NCBI RefSeq assembly: GCF_000243075.1 | Contig: NC_016745.1 | Location: 616,501-680,500 of the forward strand | Length of the DNA: 64,000 bases | DNA from: Oceanimonas sp. GK1 | GTDB lineage: Bacteria; Pseudomonadota; Gammaproteobacteria; Enterobacterales; Aeromonadaceae | Reading direction: 5' to 3' | Part shown: in pieces, positions 44,414 to 53,769 of the stretch | Layout of the letters: every line of letters starts with the position of its first letter | Numbering within the stretch: the first letter of the stretch is position 1 | Translations under genes and position numbers: made by a program | The notes under the pieces: generated by a model | Databases searched by the model: none | Seen by the model: the letters and a program-made list of their open reading frames with translations, nothing else | What the model was told of the DNA's origin: nothing

Positions 44414-45454
44414 TCAGGGGTGTTTTTCAAAAAAGTCGAATACGGCGTTCAGCGCCTGCCGACGGTACTTGTCCTGTTCGATAAACAGCTCGTGGGAGGC
44501 GCCCTTGATGCGCTTGGGCCCGCCTCCCTCGCAGTGGCTCAAGGTCTGGCAAAAGGCATTTTGCGCCTCGTTGTCCACCACCACGTCCCGGCTGGCCTGC
44601 AATACCAGCAGCGGGGTGGTAATCAGCCGGGCCCGGGCAATGGTGCGGTCGCCGGCGGCCAGGCTTTCTCCCAGCCAGTGCAGGCTGACCCCGCCCAGCT
44701 GCAGCTCGGGGCGGACGCGGTACAGCTCACGGAACAGCCGGTAGCGCAGCTCGCTGTGGGTGAGCTCGTTGTCGGCAAAGGGGGTTTCCTCGTAGCCACC
44801 CTGGCCGGGCGCGTAGCAGGCGTCATGACCCAGCCAGCGGCAGCCGGTGCCCAGTACGGCGACCAGGCCGTCGGCCAGCCAGCGCGGCATGGGGCCGAGG
44901 TAGATGCCCATCATGGGTGAAGACAGGGCCGCTGCCTGTATGCGCACTTGCGTCTGGCTCAGCCACAGCGCCGAGATGGTGCCACCCATGGAATGGGCCA
45001 GCAGGTAGACCGGTTGCGGGCCGGCAGGCAGCACCACCTGCTGCATGAACTGCTCCAGATCCTGCACATAGTCGTTAAAGTCCGCCACATGGCCCATCAG
45101 CGGATCGGCGCCGAGCCGGGGGGCCAGGCCCTGGCCCCGGTGATCATAGAGATAGACGTTGTAGCCGTTTTCAAACAGATCCCGCGCCAGCTCCTGGTAC
45201 TTGAGGTAGGACTCGGTGCGGCCGTTGACGATCACCAGGGTACTGCCGTGTTCGGGGTTGCGCAGGGCGGCCCAGGGCAGGGCCAGATCATTCTGGCCGG
45301 TAAAGTGGCCTTCAATGGCGTGGGCCTGCCAGTATTGCTGCAGGCCGCCGAGGCCCAGCTCGGCCAGCTCGGTTTCGGTGGTCAGGCGCGGGGTTTGGGC
45401 GACGGCGGTGTTCATGGCAAGGCAGATCCCGAGCAGGAACAGGCGGGCGAGCAT
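44414..45454 (-). CDS. pldB: Lysophospholipase PldB-like alpha/beta hydrolase
   Basis: A 346-residue serine hydrolase. The nucleophile elbow is LLAHSMGGTISALWL, and NVYLYDHRGQG is typical of monoglyceride lipase/lysophospholipase L2 proteins. The catalytic Asp is probably in LQASRDVVVDNEAQ and the His in KGASHELFIE. An N-terminal stretch MLARLFLLGICLAMNTAVAQ resembles a signal peptide, so this version may be exported or membrane-anchored. Upstream of yigL as in E. coli. Confidence 0.88.
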   Translation of the reverse strand: MLARLFLLGICLAMNTAVAQTPRLTTETELAELGLGGLQQYWQAHAIEGHFTGQNDLALPWAALRNPEHGSTLVIVNGRTESYLKYQELARDLFENGYNVYLYDHRGQGLAPRLGADPLMGHVADFNDYVQDLEQFMQQVVLPAGPQPVYLLAHSMGGTISALWLSQTQVRIQAAALSSPMMGIYLGPMPRWLADGLVAVLGTGCRWLGHDACYAPGQGGYEETPFADNELTHSELRYRLFRELYRVRPELQLGGVSLHWLGESLAAGDRTIARARLITTPLLVLQASRDVVVDNEAQNAFCQTLSHCEGGGPKRIKGASHELFIEQDKYRRQALNAVFDFFEKHP

Positions 45455-45517
45455 GGTGTGGCTCCGGTCGGTTCATGAGTGGACAAGATAGGCCCAGTGT
45501 AGCGTGAAAGCCGGGCG

Positions 45518-45558
45518 GTGAGGAGTGAGGGGGAGGTGACTGTCTCCTCACCCCTCAC
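45518..45558. repeat. Long imperfect palindrome between pldB and spoT
   Basis: GTGAGGAGTGAGGGG (45518-45532) pairs with CTCCTCACCCCTCAC (45544-45558) at 13 of 15 positions. Purine-rich GTGAGGAG repeats of this style occur as intergenic palindromes in some proteobacteria. It may act as a weak terminator after spoT, 21 bases beyond the stop, although no T-run follows on either strand. Confidence 0.45.
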
Positions 45559-45579
45559 GCGTTTCCTCTCCCCCAAAGA

Positions 45580-47688
45580 TCATTTGCGTTGGCGGTACAC
45601 CTTGAGCACGTTGGGGGTCACCCGGATCTTGCGCATGATGTCGGCCAGATGAATGCGGCTGCGGGTGGTGATCAGCAGATCCACCACGTACACCCGGCCG
45701 TCCTTTTCCTCGGTGGCGATGCTGTGAATATTGGCGCCGGTGGCGGCGATCACATTGGCCAGCTCCGCCAGGGCGCCCTGATGGTTGATGATCTCGATGC
45801 CGATCTCGGTTTTGAACTCGTAATCGAAATCCTGCTCCATGTCCCACTGCACCGCCAGGTACTTGTCGGGCTCCTTGCCATAGCCGCGAATGTTCTTGCA
45901 CGACTCCAGGTGCACCACCAGTCCCTTGCCGGGGCTGATGTGCGCCACGATGGGGTCGCCGGGAATGGGCCGGCAGCAGTTGGCGAAGTTGAGCAGCATG
46001 TCGTCGGCACCGCGGATCGGCATTTTCTTGACCGTCTTTGAGCGCTCGCTGGGGGCGTCGTCCAGCAGCCGGCGGGCCACCACCACGCTCATGGCGTTGC
46101 CCAGGCCGATGTCGGCCAGCAGGTTTTGAATGGAGCCGTGCTTGGTGTCTTTCAGCACCTGCTCCACCCGTTCGACCGGAATGTCTTCCAGGTTTTTGGA
46201 TCCAAGAGCGTGGTTGAGCAGGCGCCGGCCCAGCAGCACCGATTCCTCGGTGCGCAGATTTTTGAGAAATTGCCGTATTTTTGTGCGGGCGCGGGAGGTA
46301 ACCACAAAGTTGAGCCAGGCGGCGTTGGGCCGGGCGCTGGGGGCGGTGATGATCTCCACGGTCTGGCCCGAGTGCAGCGGCTGGCTGAGCGGATAGGGCT
46401 GGCGGTCGACCCGGGCGCCCACGCAGGCATGGCCGATGTCGGTGTGCACGGCGTAGGCGAAGTCAACGGCGGTGGCGCCGGACGGCAGCTCCAGGATGCG
46501 GCCTTCGGGGGTGAACACGTAGATTTCGTCGGGGAACAGGTCAGTCTTGACCCCTTCGATAAATTCAAAGGAGGAGCCGGCGCTTTGCTGCAGTTCCAGC
46601 AGGCTCTGCATCCAGCGCTGGGCCCGCACCTGGGCGGTGGTGCCGGAGGCTTCGCCGTCCTGCTTGTAGGCCCAGTGAGCGGCAACCCCCTTGTCGGCCA
46701 TCTGATCCATGTATTCGGTGCGGATCTGCACTTCCACCGGCACCCCGTGGGGGCCCACCAGGGAGGTGTGCAGCGACTGGTAGCCGTTGGTCTTGGGAAT
46801 GGCGATATAGTCCTTGAACCGGCCCGGACGGGGTTTGAACAGGGTGTGCATCTGGCCCAGCACCCGGTAGCAGGTGTCGATGTCCTTCACGATCACGCGA
46901 AAGGCGTAGATGTCCATCACCTCGTGGAACTGCAGCTCCTTTTTCACCATCTTGTTGTAGATGGAAAACAGGTTCTTTTCCCGCCCCTTGACCTGGGCCT
47001 CGATGTGGGCATCCTCGAGCCGGCCCTTGATCTCGGCCAGGATCGACTCGATGATTTCACGCCGGTTGCCCCGGGCCCGGCGCACCGACTCCCGCAGTAC
47101 CCGAGTGCGCATGGGGTAGAGGGCTTCCAGCCCCAGCTCTTCCAGTTCGTTCTTGATGCTGTGAATGCCCAGGCGGTTGGCGATGGGGGCATAGATTTCC
47201 AGGGTTTCCCGGGCGATGCGCCGGCGCTTGTCGGGACGCAGGGCGCCCAGGGTGCGCATGTTGTGGGTGCGGTCGGCCAGCTTGATCAGAATGACCCGAA
47301 TATCCTGGGTCATGGCCAGCACCATCTTGCGGAAGTTCTCGGTCTGGGCTTCCTTGCGGTTGCGGAACTTGAGCTTGTCGAGCTTGGACACGCCGTCCAC
47401 CAGCTCGGCCACGGCATGGCCGAACTGCTGCTCCAGCCCTTCCCGGGTCACGGGGGTATCTTCAATGGTGTCGTGCAGCAGCGCCGCCATCAGGGTTTCC
47501 TGATCCAGGTGCATTTCACACAGAATGCGGGCCACGGCCACCGGATGAGTGATGTAGGGCTCGCCACTGGAGCGGGTCTGGCCCTGATGGGCATCGCGGG
47601 CGACGATATAGGCGGCTTTGAGTTGCTCCATCTGCTCGGGCGGCAGATAGGTGACGGCGAGTTCTTTCAGCGGTTCGAACAGATACAA
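45580..47688 (-). CDS. spoT: Bifunctional (p)ppGpp synthetase/hydrolase
   Basis: A 702-residue stringent-response enzyme, the same length as E. coli SpoT. Domains in order: HD hydrolase with LLHDTIEDT, synthetase with GREKNLFSIYNKM and the bifunctional-type RFKDYIAIPK (RxKD), TGS (DEIYVFTPEGRILELPSG), a conserved-cysteine region (NFANCCRPIPGD), and ACT. The start is placed at the TTG at 47688 because it aligns with E. coli SpoT, which also starts TTG-TAT-CTG-TTC/T; a TTG five codons earlier is possible. Downstream of rpoZ and gmk as in other gammaproteobacteria. Confidence 0.96.
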   Translation of the reverse strand: MYLFEPLKELAVTYLPPEQMEQLKAAYIVARDAHQGQTRSSGEPYITHPVAVARILCEMHLDQETLMAALLHDTIEDTPVTREGLEQQFGHAVAELVDGVSKLDKLKFRNRKEAQTENFRKMVLAMTQDIRVILIKLADRTHNMRTLGALRPDKRRRIARETLEIYAPIANRLGIHSIKNELEELGLEALYPMRTRVLRESVRRARGNRREIIESILAEIKGRLEDAHIEAQVKGREKNLFSIYNKMVKKELQFHEVMDIYAFRVIVKDIDTCYRVLGQMHTLFKPRPGRFKDYIAIPKTNGYQSLHTSLVGPHGVPVEVQIRTEYMDQMADKGVAAHWAYKQDGEASGTTAQVRAQRWMQSLLELQQSAGSSFEFIEGVKTDLFPDEIYVFTPEGRILELPSGATAVDFAYAVHTDIGHACVGARVDRQPYPLSQPLHSGQTVEIITAPSARPNAAWLNFVVTSRARTKIRQFLKNLRTEESVLLGRRLLNHALGSKNLEDIPVERVEQVLKDTKHGSIQNLLADIGLGNAMSVVVARRLLDDAPSERSKTVKKMPIRGADDMLLNFANCCRPIPGDPIVAHISPGKGLVVHLESCKNIRGYGKEPDKYLAVQWDMEQDFDYEFKTEIGIEIINHQGALAELANVIAATGANIHSIATEEKDGRVYVVDLLITTRSRIHLADIMRKIRVTPNVLKVYRQRK

Positions 47689-47735
47689 GAGATACCCCGA
47701 CAATCAATGCCGTTTACACGCGATTGAAGAGCAAA

Positions 47736-47756
47736 GGGCCCGTGAATCACGGGCCC
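47736..47756 (-). terminator. Hairpin between rpoZ and spoT
   Basis: A ten-base inverted repeat, GGGCCCGTGA with TCACGGGCCC around one base, lies 24 bases after the rpoZ stop. Only three T residues follow on the minus strand, so it is probably a partial terminator or processing site that lowers spoT relative to rpoZ. Confidence 0.5.
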
Positions 47757-47780
47757 GCTGGCACAGCAGAAAGGCTCGGG

Positions 47781-48056
47781 TCAGCCGCGGCCTTCGGTAA
47801 TGGCGGCCACGGCAGCCAGCTCGGCGGCTTCCATTTCCTGCTGCTCCTGGCGATCCTGGGCGTCCATCACGGCATGGTTGACCAGGCCATCCTCGATTTC
47901 GCGCAGGGCGATCACGGTCGGCTTGTCGTTCTCTTCATCGACCAGGGCGTCTTTGCCCTGAGTGGCCAGCTGGCGGGCACGGCGGGCTGCCACCAGCACC
48001 AGATCAAAACGGTTGCCAACCTGTTCTACGGCATCTTCAACGGTAACGCGGGCCAT
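47781..48056 (-). CDS. rpoZ: RNA polymerase omega subunit
   Basis: A 91-residue protein, exactly the E. coli omega length. [29 protein letters not shown] is the conserved core that latches beta-prime; [19 protein letters not shown] follows. ATG 48056 has GGAG seven bases upstream. It stands between gmk and spoT on the same strand, the usual order. Confidence 0.97.
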   Translation of the reverse strand: MARVTVEDAVEQVGNRFDLVLVAARRARQLATQGKDALVDEENDKPTVIALREIEDGLVNHAVMDAQDRQEQQEMEAAELAAVAAITEGRG

Positions 48057-48105
48057 AACAGACTCCAATGATTAAAAAAGGTGCAAAATTCTAATGGATA
48101 TTAGC

Positions 48106-48735
48106 TTATTCCGCCAGTAGCCGGGAAAGCAAGTCGTGATAGCGGACTGTCTGCTTGCTTGTGTTGGCGCGCTCGGCCTCGATAATGGCGCTGAGCTGAT
48201 TGAGGGCATGGTCAAAGCTGTCGTTGACCAGCAGGTAGTCGTACTCGTCATAGTGGGACATTTCCGATACCGCCTTGGCCATGCGCCCCTGAATCACCTC
48301 GGCGCTGTCCTGCTGGCGGGCATTGAGCCGGCGTTCCAGCTCTTCCCGGCTGGGGGGCAGAATAAAGATGGACTTGGCGCTGGGGGACTGTTCGCGGATC
48401 TGACGGGCGCCCTGCCAATCGATGTCGAGCAGAATATCGATACCCTGAGCCAGTTGCTGATCGATCCACTCCCGGGAGGTGCCGTAGTAGTTGCCGAACA
48501 CCTCGGCCCATTCGTAAAAGGCGCCTCTGTCTATCAGCCGCTGGAACTTGGCTCGGTCGACAAAGTGGTAGTGCACACCGTTTTCTTCGCCCGGGCGGGC
48601 ATCGCGGGTGGTGTGGGAGACGGAAACCTGCAGCCGGCCATCGGCACTGGGGCGGTCGAGCAGGGCCCGGATCAGGCTGGATTTGCCCGCGCCGCTGGGA
48701 GAGGAAATAATGAATAGGGTACCGATGTGCGCCAT
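48106..48735 (-). CDS. gmk: Guanylate kinase
   Basis: A 209-residue kinase that phosphorylates GMP to GDP. P-loop [13 protein letters not shown]-binding [20 protein letters not shown] and YGTSREWI, and the lid [12 protein letters not shown] are intact. The start [12 protein letters not shown] is standard; the frame is open 58 codons further, but those codons are not protein-like. First gene of gmk-rpoZ-spoT, with a 49-base gap to rpoZ. Confidence 0.97.
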   Translation of the reverse strand: MAHIGTLFIISSPSGAGKSSLIRALLDRPSADGRLQVSVSHTTRDARPGEENGVHYHFVDRAKFQRLIDRGAFYEWAEVFGNYYGTSREWIDQQLAQGIDILLDIDWQGARQIREQSPSAKSIFILPPSREELERRLNARQQDSAEVIQGRMAKAVSEMSHYDEYDYLLVNDSFDHALNQLSAIIEAERANTSKQTVRYHDLLSRLLAE

Positions 48736-49056
48736 AGTGTTTGCCCGTTCGTGATAGCTCCGCCAAGCCGCCGGCTGGGAGCAGGGGCGGCCAATCCTAC
48801 CAGAAAGCCGGAAATAAAAAAATGGCCGCTGCAGTTGCAACGGCCAGTCAAAAATAACTATAGCTTGCTGCGGAAGTGCCCTCCACGCAGATTGCATTAT
48901 GATCAGCACCTCGCTTCGGCTCTATCAGATTTTTCCTGCCAAAAACTTCGTAAATTCCGAGTTATTTTTTACTTTCCTTCGTTTTCGCAAGGGTTGTGTG
49001 TTCATCCCGGTCCCACTGACATGTCTTTAAATGGCCACACAACAAGGAGCCGCGCC

Positions 49057-49371
49057 ATGTGGGAAATTCGCACCCTGCTGCAGCAACACACCCCCATCGA
49101 CACCCTGTTCATTCATGCCCACGACATGAGCCTGTATACGATAGAGGCGGCGATTGGCGATGAACGCCGGCCGCTGGCGGACGGGGACAAGGTACTGGCC
49201 TTTCGCAGCATTGAACATGCCCGGGAGCGGCTGGCGGCACTGAAGGTGGCGCGCTGCCTGCTGGTGCACCATTCTCCCTACCAGGAAATGGTGGGACTGG
49301 CGGCGCAAACCGCGCCGCCCATGGAGCTGGAGCTGAGCTGGCCCGGCTGGCAGGCCGAGTCTCAGCACTGA
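49057..49371 (+). CDS. Small conserved-looking protein of unknown function
   Basis: A 104-residue soluble protein with no motif I can assign. It begins [34 protein letters not shown] and ends with a segment [16 protein letters not shown]. It slightly resembles short Pseudomonas and Oceanimonas proteins grouped as DUF6482, but this is unsure. AAGGAG lies seven bases before the ATG and codon use is normal, so it is probably real. Its stop overlaps the chemoreceptor stop by ten bases, tail to tail. Divergent from gmk. Confidence 0.65.
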   Translation: MWEIRTLLQQHTPIDTLFIHAHDMSLYTIEAAIGDERRPLADGDKVLAFRSIEHARERLAALKVARCLLVHHSPYQEMVGLAAQTAPPMELELSWPGWQAESQH

Positions 49372-51320
49372 AAGATCATGACTTTTTCCCGCAGCCGGGC
49401 CACCTGATGGCTGAGGTGCTGACTGGCGCCAGCGGCCTGCTGCACCATGGTGCTGGCCCGGCTGCCCTGTTCGGCCAGGTGCTGCAGGCCGTCGTGGATC
49501 TGGCTGATGGCCTGCTGTTGCGACTGAGTGCTGGTGCTCATGCGGTTGTTGATGGCGAACACGTCCTCCATTTGTACGCTCATGTGGTGCAGCTGCTCTC
49601 GAGTGCTGGTGAGGCTGGCCAGCCCCTGCTGGCTGCTGCCGGCACTGATGTCCATTTGCTCGGCCACCTGTAGGCTGGCGCTACGCAGGTTGTCGATCAT
49701 GCTCTGAATCTCCGTGGTGGAGCTCTGGGTGCGCTGGGCCAGCTGGCGGACCTCGTCGGCCACCACCGCAAAGCCCCGGCCGTGCTCGCCGGCCCGGGCC
49801 GCCTCAATGGCGGCGTTCAGGGCCAGCAGGTTGGTCTGATCCGAGATGCTGCGAATGACTTCCAGCACGTGCAGAATGTCGTCACTGTGGCGACGCAGTG
49901 CCTCCATGCGGCTTTTAGCATCCAGCATGTCCTGCTCCAGCCGGCCAATGGCGACATAACTCTGCTCCAGCTGCTGCTCGGCGGCCTTCAGCACGGCGCT
50001 GCCCTGTTCCGAGTAGCGCCCGGCCTGGCCGGCGTTGCCGGCCACCTCGGCCACCTGGGTGGTGATGTTGTGCATGGCCTGGGTAATCTGCTCCAGCGCC
50101 GTCTGTTGTTGATGAAAGGAATCGCTGGCCTCGCGGGCGCCGCCGTGCAGCTGGGTGACCACGGCTTCGGTTTCATCGCTGACATGGTGCACCTCGCTGA
50201 GGGTTTGCCGCAGCCGGGCGAGCAGCCGGTTCAGCTGCTCACACAGCTCGCCGATTTCGGCCCGATCCCGAGTCTGAAAGCGGGTTTTCAGATCGAGATG
50301 ACCGGCAATGTCGCTGATCTGACTGCGCAGCACCAGCAGGGGAGCGATCAGGGCGCCGGCCATGGGATACAACAAGGCCAGGCCGGCCGCCAGCAGCACG
50401 GCGGCAATGCCCATGGTCACCAGCTGATTCCGGCGGATTTCACCGTAGATATCGGCCGTGGGTACCTCGGCCAGCAAAAAACGCTGCAGGGCGGGAATCC
50501 ACAGGGCGCCGACGAACATGTCCTGGCCCTGCCGTTCAAGGCGAATGATGCGGCCCTGCTCGCTGGGAGTGGTCAGCAGGGTTTTCAGCGCCGGCTGACG
50601 GCTCAGATCCAGCTTGCCGGCCCGGCTCATGTCGGGATGAATGTCCACCAGGCCGGACGGACGCACCAGCATCACCAGCCCCTCGGCGCCGATTCGAAAT
50701 TCCCGGATCAGGCCCGCCAGCTGGGTCATGTTCATGGCGCCGCCGGCCACGTTCAGCGGCTGCCCCTGAGCATTTTCGGCCTTGCTGCGGTAGTTCACGA
50801 ACATCAGCAACTGTTCGTCACTGAAGGCGTTGGTGTCCAGGTTCAGCTCAAAGGGCTGTCTGCTTTTCAGGTAATCAAAATACCAGTTGTCGTCGGCATT
50901 GCCCGCCGACATGGTGCGCCAGTGCAGCTTGCCGTCTTCATAATGATGATACCGGACCTCGCCGCCGCTGTTGGTTGCCATAAACACGGCACTGGCCTGC
51001 AAGGCGTCCAGCGTCTGGGCCATGGCCGCCTCCATTTGCGGCAGGCCGTCGGCCGGGGTGCCGGCGTTGATCCAGTCGAGAATAAAGGGGTTGTTGACCA
51101 GCGCCTGGGAGCCGGTGATGGCGATGTTGAGCCGGGACTGGATCTGGGCGGCAATGGCCGCCAGGGCGGTGGGCAGCTCGTCGCTTTGCAGGCGGGACAG
51201 GCGGTCGCGGCTGTTGAACGAAGATTGCAGTATGACCACCAGTAAAATCAGTACGGCCAGCAACAGGGCCGTGGCGGTAAACAGACGGGTGCGCATGCTG
51301 AGGCGGTGCCAGCGATTCAT
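49362..51320 (-). CDS. Methyl-accepting chemotaxis protein with Cache-like sensor
   Basis: A 652-residue receptor. TM1 is [20 protein letters not shown]; the periplasmic region (about 35-300) has [14 protein letters not shown] and [17 protein letters not shown], typical of dCache domains that bind small molecules; TM2 lies near [27 protein letters not shown] and the signalling domain follow with [22 protein letters not shown] and [19 protein letters not shown] 51320 is preferred, with GGGAG seven bases upstream; the frame is open 72 codons further without signal features. Divergent from the P450 gene. Confidence 0.93.
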   Translation of the reverse strand: MNRWHRLSMRTRLFTATALLLAVLILLVVILQSSFNSRDRLSRLQSDELPTALAAIAAQIQSRLNIAITGSQALVNNPFILDWINAGTPADGLPQMEAAMAQTLDALQASAVFMATNSGGEVRYHHYEDGKLHWRTMSAGNADDNWYFDYLKSRQPFELNLDTNAFSDEQLLMFVNYRSKAENAQGQPLNVAGGAMNMTQLAGLIREFRIGAEGLVMLVRPSGLVDIHPDMSRAGKLDLSRQPALKTLLTTPSEQGRIIRLERQGQDMFVGALWIPALQRFLLAEVPTADIYGEIRRNQLVTMGIAAVLLAAGLALLYPMAGALIAPLLVLRSQISDIAGHLDLKTRFQTRDRAEIGELCEQLNRLLARLRQTLSEVHHVSDETEAVVTQLHGGAREASDSFHQQQTALEQITQAMHNITTQVAEVAGNAGQAGRYSEQGSAVLKAAEQQLEQSYVAIGRLEQDMLDAKSRMEALRRHSDDILHVLEVIRSISDQTNLLALNAAIEAARAGEHGRGFAVVADEVRQLAQRTQSSTTEIQSMIDNLRSASLQVAEQMDISAGSSQQGLASLTSTREQLHHMSVQMEDVFAINNRMSTSTQSQQQAISQIHDGLQHLAEQGSRASTMVQQAAGASQHLSHQVARLREKVMIFQC

Positions 51321-51661
51321 GTGGTTCTCCCTGAAATACACCGGCATGCCTTGCCGGCGGTGCTCGTTATGCTTGTTGTTGGCATGGCGCCGGTACAGAC
51401 ACAGGCGGATGGCATTGTGTGTACGCAGCTTAGTGCTAATTTGAGTCCTTTTTTGTGACAAGTACAGGCGGGGCCGTAAATAAAAATCACCATGGCCATG
51501 AGGGAATGGCGATGGGCCGGAATAACGGATCATCACAATTGTTGTATTCGTAATATTTGTTTTGTGTGATCCGGATCAAGGGATAAAACAGCTTAGTGTG
51601 CGGCAATGGGGCGTCACTCGATCCGGCCGGTGCGACCGGCCCGCCATGATAAGGAGCCGCC
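51321..51661. other. Divergent intergenic region, chemoreceptor / P450
   Basis: A 341-base gap. The left half is the leader of the chemoreceptor gene. The stretch 51530-51570 is AT-rich and probably holds a promoter. An FNR-like site lies at 51566-51579. I see no small gene, RNA or repeat in the rest. Confidence 0.6.
51566..51579 (+). promoter_or_regulatory. FNR/Anr-like box before the P450 gene
   Basis: GTGAT, CCGG, ATCAA matches the FNR consensus TTGAT, four bases, ATCAA at nine of ten defined positions. It is centred about 90 bases before the P450 ATG. The left half also looks like a CRP half-site (TGTGA), but the right half does not. If real, the P450 gene would respond to oxygen or redox state. 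Confidence 0.45.
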
Positions 51662-52789
51662 ATGAGCTCAAAGCTGCATCAGTGGGATCCTGCCGGTGAG
51701 CAGGATTTAATTGAAGCCTGTGATCGGCTGCGTCCTCGTTGCCCGCTGGCCCACCATGATGCTCTGCACTGGTCCGTGCTGCGTCAGCAGGAAGCCCGGC
51801 AAGTGCTGAGCGATCACGCTACCTTCAGCAATGCGGTATCCCGGCATCTGTCGGTGCCCAATGGCATGGACCCGCCCGAGCACGGACCATATCGCCGGCT
51901 GATCGCGCCCTATTTCAGCCCAGAACGCATGGCCGAATTTGAACCCCGCTGCCGGGCCATTATCGAAGCGCTAGCCACAGGGCTGCGGGGCGAGCTGGAG
52001 CTGGTGCAAGCCTTTGCCGAGCCCTTGTCGCTGCAACTGCAATGCGCCTTTATGGGCTGGCCCGAGACGCTGCACGGGCCGCTGCGGGACTGGACCAGAC
52101 AACAGCATCAGGCCACCCGCAGCGGTGACCACGCGGCCCTGCAGGCCCTGGCAAACACCTTTGATGGTTACATTCGCGAGCAACTGGAAGGGCGCCGGTG
52201 CGCCCAGGCTCCCGACGATATCACCACCCGACTGTTGGCCGAGCGGGTGAACGACCGGCCCCTGACCGACGAAGAGCTGATCAGCCTGATCCGGAACTGG
52301 ACGGTGGGCGAGCTGGGCACCATTACCGCCTGTGTCGCCATTCTGGCCCACTATCTGGCGGCCCATCAGGAGGTGCAGGAACTGCTGCGGCAAACCCCGG
52401 AGGTGCGTGGCGCGGCCATTGACGAGATATTGCGCATTCATCCGCCCCTGCTCAGCAACCGGCGCATCACCACTCAGGACGTGACGCTGGGCGGGCAGAG
52501 TCTGCCGGCGGGCAGCCGTCTGTCCATTCTCTGGGCCTCGGTCAACCGGGATGAAGGCGTCTTCGGCGATCCAGACGAATTCCGGCTGGATCGCAACCCC
52601 GAGCACAACCTGCTTTACGGTGCCGGCATTCATCGGTGCCCGGGAGCGCCGCTGGCCCGCATGGAGCTTGAGCTGGCGCTCGACGCCATGCTGAGCGCCG
52701 GCCGGCTGACTCTGGTGCCCGGCAAGCCCCCGGTCAAAGCCCGCTACCCCACCGGCGGCTTCAGCGAGCTGTGGCTGCGGCTGGAATAA
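51662..52789 (+). CDS. Cytochrome P450 (bacterial soluble type)
   Basis: A 375-residue soluble heme monooxygenase. The heme ligand is Cys326 in LLYGAGIHRCPGAPLAR, the ExxR motif is in DEILRIHPP, and the I-helix reads NWTVGELGTITACVAIL, with the oxygen-activating threonine present. A PPEHGPYRRLIAPYFSPERM segment is standard for CYP101/107-like enzymes. Such enzymes need ferredoxin and a reductase, and none are encoded nearby, so it borrows partners from elsewhere. AAGGAG precedes the ATG. The substrate cannot be inferred: neighbours are a chemoreceptor and a glycosyltransferase. Confidence 0.93.
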   Translation: MSSKLHQWDPAGEQDLIEACDRLRPRCPLAHHDALHWSVLRQQEARQVLSDHATFSNAVSRHLSVPNGMDPPEHGPYRRLIAPYFSPERMAEFEPRCRAIIEALATGLRGELELVQAFAEPLSLQLQCAFMGWPETLHGPLRDWTRQQHQATRSGDHAALQALANTFDGYIREQLEGRRCAQAPDDITTRLLAERVNDRPLTDEELISLIRNWTVGELGTITACVAILAHYLAAHQEVQELLRQTPEVRGAAIDEILRIHPPLLSNRRITTQDVTLGGQSLPAGSRLSILWASVNRDEGVFGDPDEFRLDRNPEHNLLYGAGIHRCPGAPLARMELELALDAMLSAGRLTLVPGKPPVKARYPTGGFSELWLRLE

Positions 52790-52796
52790 GCCCAGG

Positions 52797-53603
52797 TCAG
52801 TCGTTGGCCGGCTTGTCTTCTGCCGGCGGATCCCGGCGCACCACGTCCACCTTGTGCTGCTCCTTGGTCCATTTGCCCTGGGGCTTGTCGATGTACTGAA
52901 AATACTCGTTGGTAAAGCTGCCCTGGCTGCAGGTGTGGCGATACCAGGTGGTGGGCACCTGCTGGTAGTCCAGTACGCTGTTGAACACGCCCGGGCCGGT
53001 CAGGTTGTACACGCCCTGAATGGTGTTTTCCCGAATATTGGTGAGCACCTGCTCAATCAGTTTTTCCAGATTGGGGTTATCGGGCTTGCTGGCAATAAAG
53101 TAGTTGGTGAGCTCATTGCCTTTGCGAAGGATGTACAGCTCTTCATGCTTCGGGCCAATGGTGTAACCCAGCGGCCATACTGCGTGGGCATCGATGTCGA
53201 GATAGACACCGCCGTGTTTCTGCAGCACCAGTAGCCGCCAGAAGTCCGCCTGGGCGGCGCCGATCTGCAGCCGGGAATAAGCCTCGAAAATCGCCGGTGA
53301 ATAGTTGGCCTGGATAAATTCGGCCCGGGCTTCGGTGATCATGAAGCGGTACTCAAAGGTGGGCGACATGATGCGGTTGAACAGGTAGTTGAGGTACACC
53401 GGCAGGGTAGCCTTGTCGGTGTAGTTGGTCTGCCAGATGATGCGCGGAATGGGTCTGTCCGCCGCTTTGAGCAGGGCCCCGGAGCGGGCCGGCAGGGTAA
53501 AACGCTTGTTGGGCAGAACATAGTGAAAACCGTAGCTCAGCACCTTGGTAATGTTGGCAACAAGCTTGATTAACCGGCTGGCAAGAACGATGTGCGCCTT
53601 CAC
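52797..53603 (-). CDS. GT32-like glycosyltransferase (OCH1/capsular type)
   Basis: A 268-residue transferase. The donor-binding DxD region is AQADFWRLLVLQKHGGVYLDIDAHA, the pattern of GT32 and capsular polysaccharide galactosyl/mannosyl transferases; PRIIWQTNYTDKATLP is the N-terminal family motif. The start is set at GTG 53603, where AGGAG lies six bases upstream; an ATG at 53630 is the alternative. No other glycan gene is adjacent, so it may decorate lipopolysaccharide core or another surface glycan. Converges with the P450 gene with a seven-base gap. Confidence 0.8.
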   Translation of the reverse strand: MKAHIVLASRLIKLVANITKVLSYGFHYVLPNKRFTLPARSGALLKAADRPIPRIIWQTNYTDKATLPVYLNYLFNRIMSPTFEYRFMITEARAEFIQANYSPAIFEAYSRLQIGAAQADFWRLLVLQKHGGVYLDIDAHAVWPLGYTIGPKHEELYILRKGNELTNYFIASKPDNPNLEKLIEQVLTNIRENTIQGVYNLTGPGVFNSVLDYQQVPTTWYRHTCSQGSFTNEYFQYIDKPQGKWTKEQHKVDVVRRDPPAEDKPAND

Positions 53604-53769
53604 GGGGGCTCCTGGGATGATTTCTGGCATTAAAAGTGGTCGTATTCTAGCATGCTGATTTCGCGTGCCGACCCTCAATGCGGGTCAGGGCATGATTTTT
53701 CCGGACAGCCTGCCGCGCCGGTGCACGGCGCGCAGGCCGAGGGCAAAGGCAGACAAGGGACAATCCAGT

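Noticed and set aside
51564-51580. CRP site instead of FNR site before the P450
   Set aside because: TGTGA is present on the left, but the right half is ATCAA rather than TCACA at the correct spacing. The FNR reading fits better.
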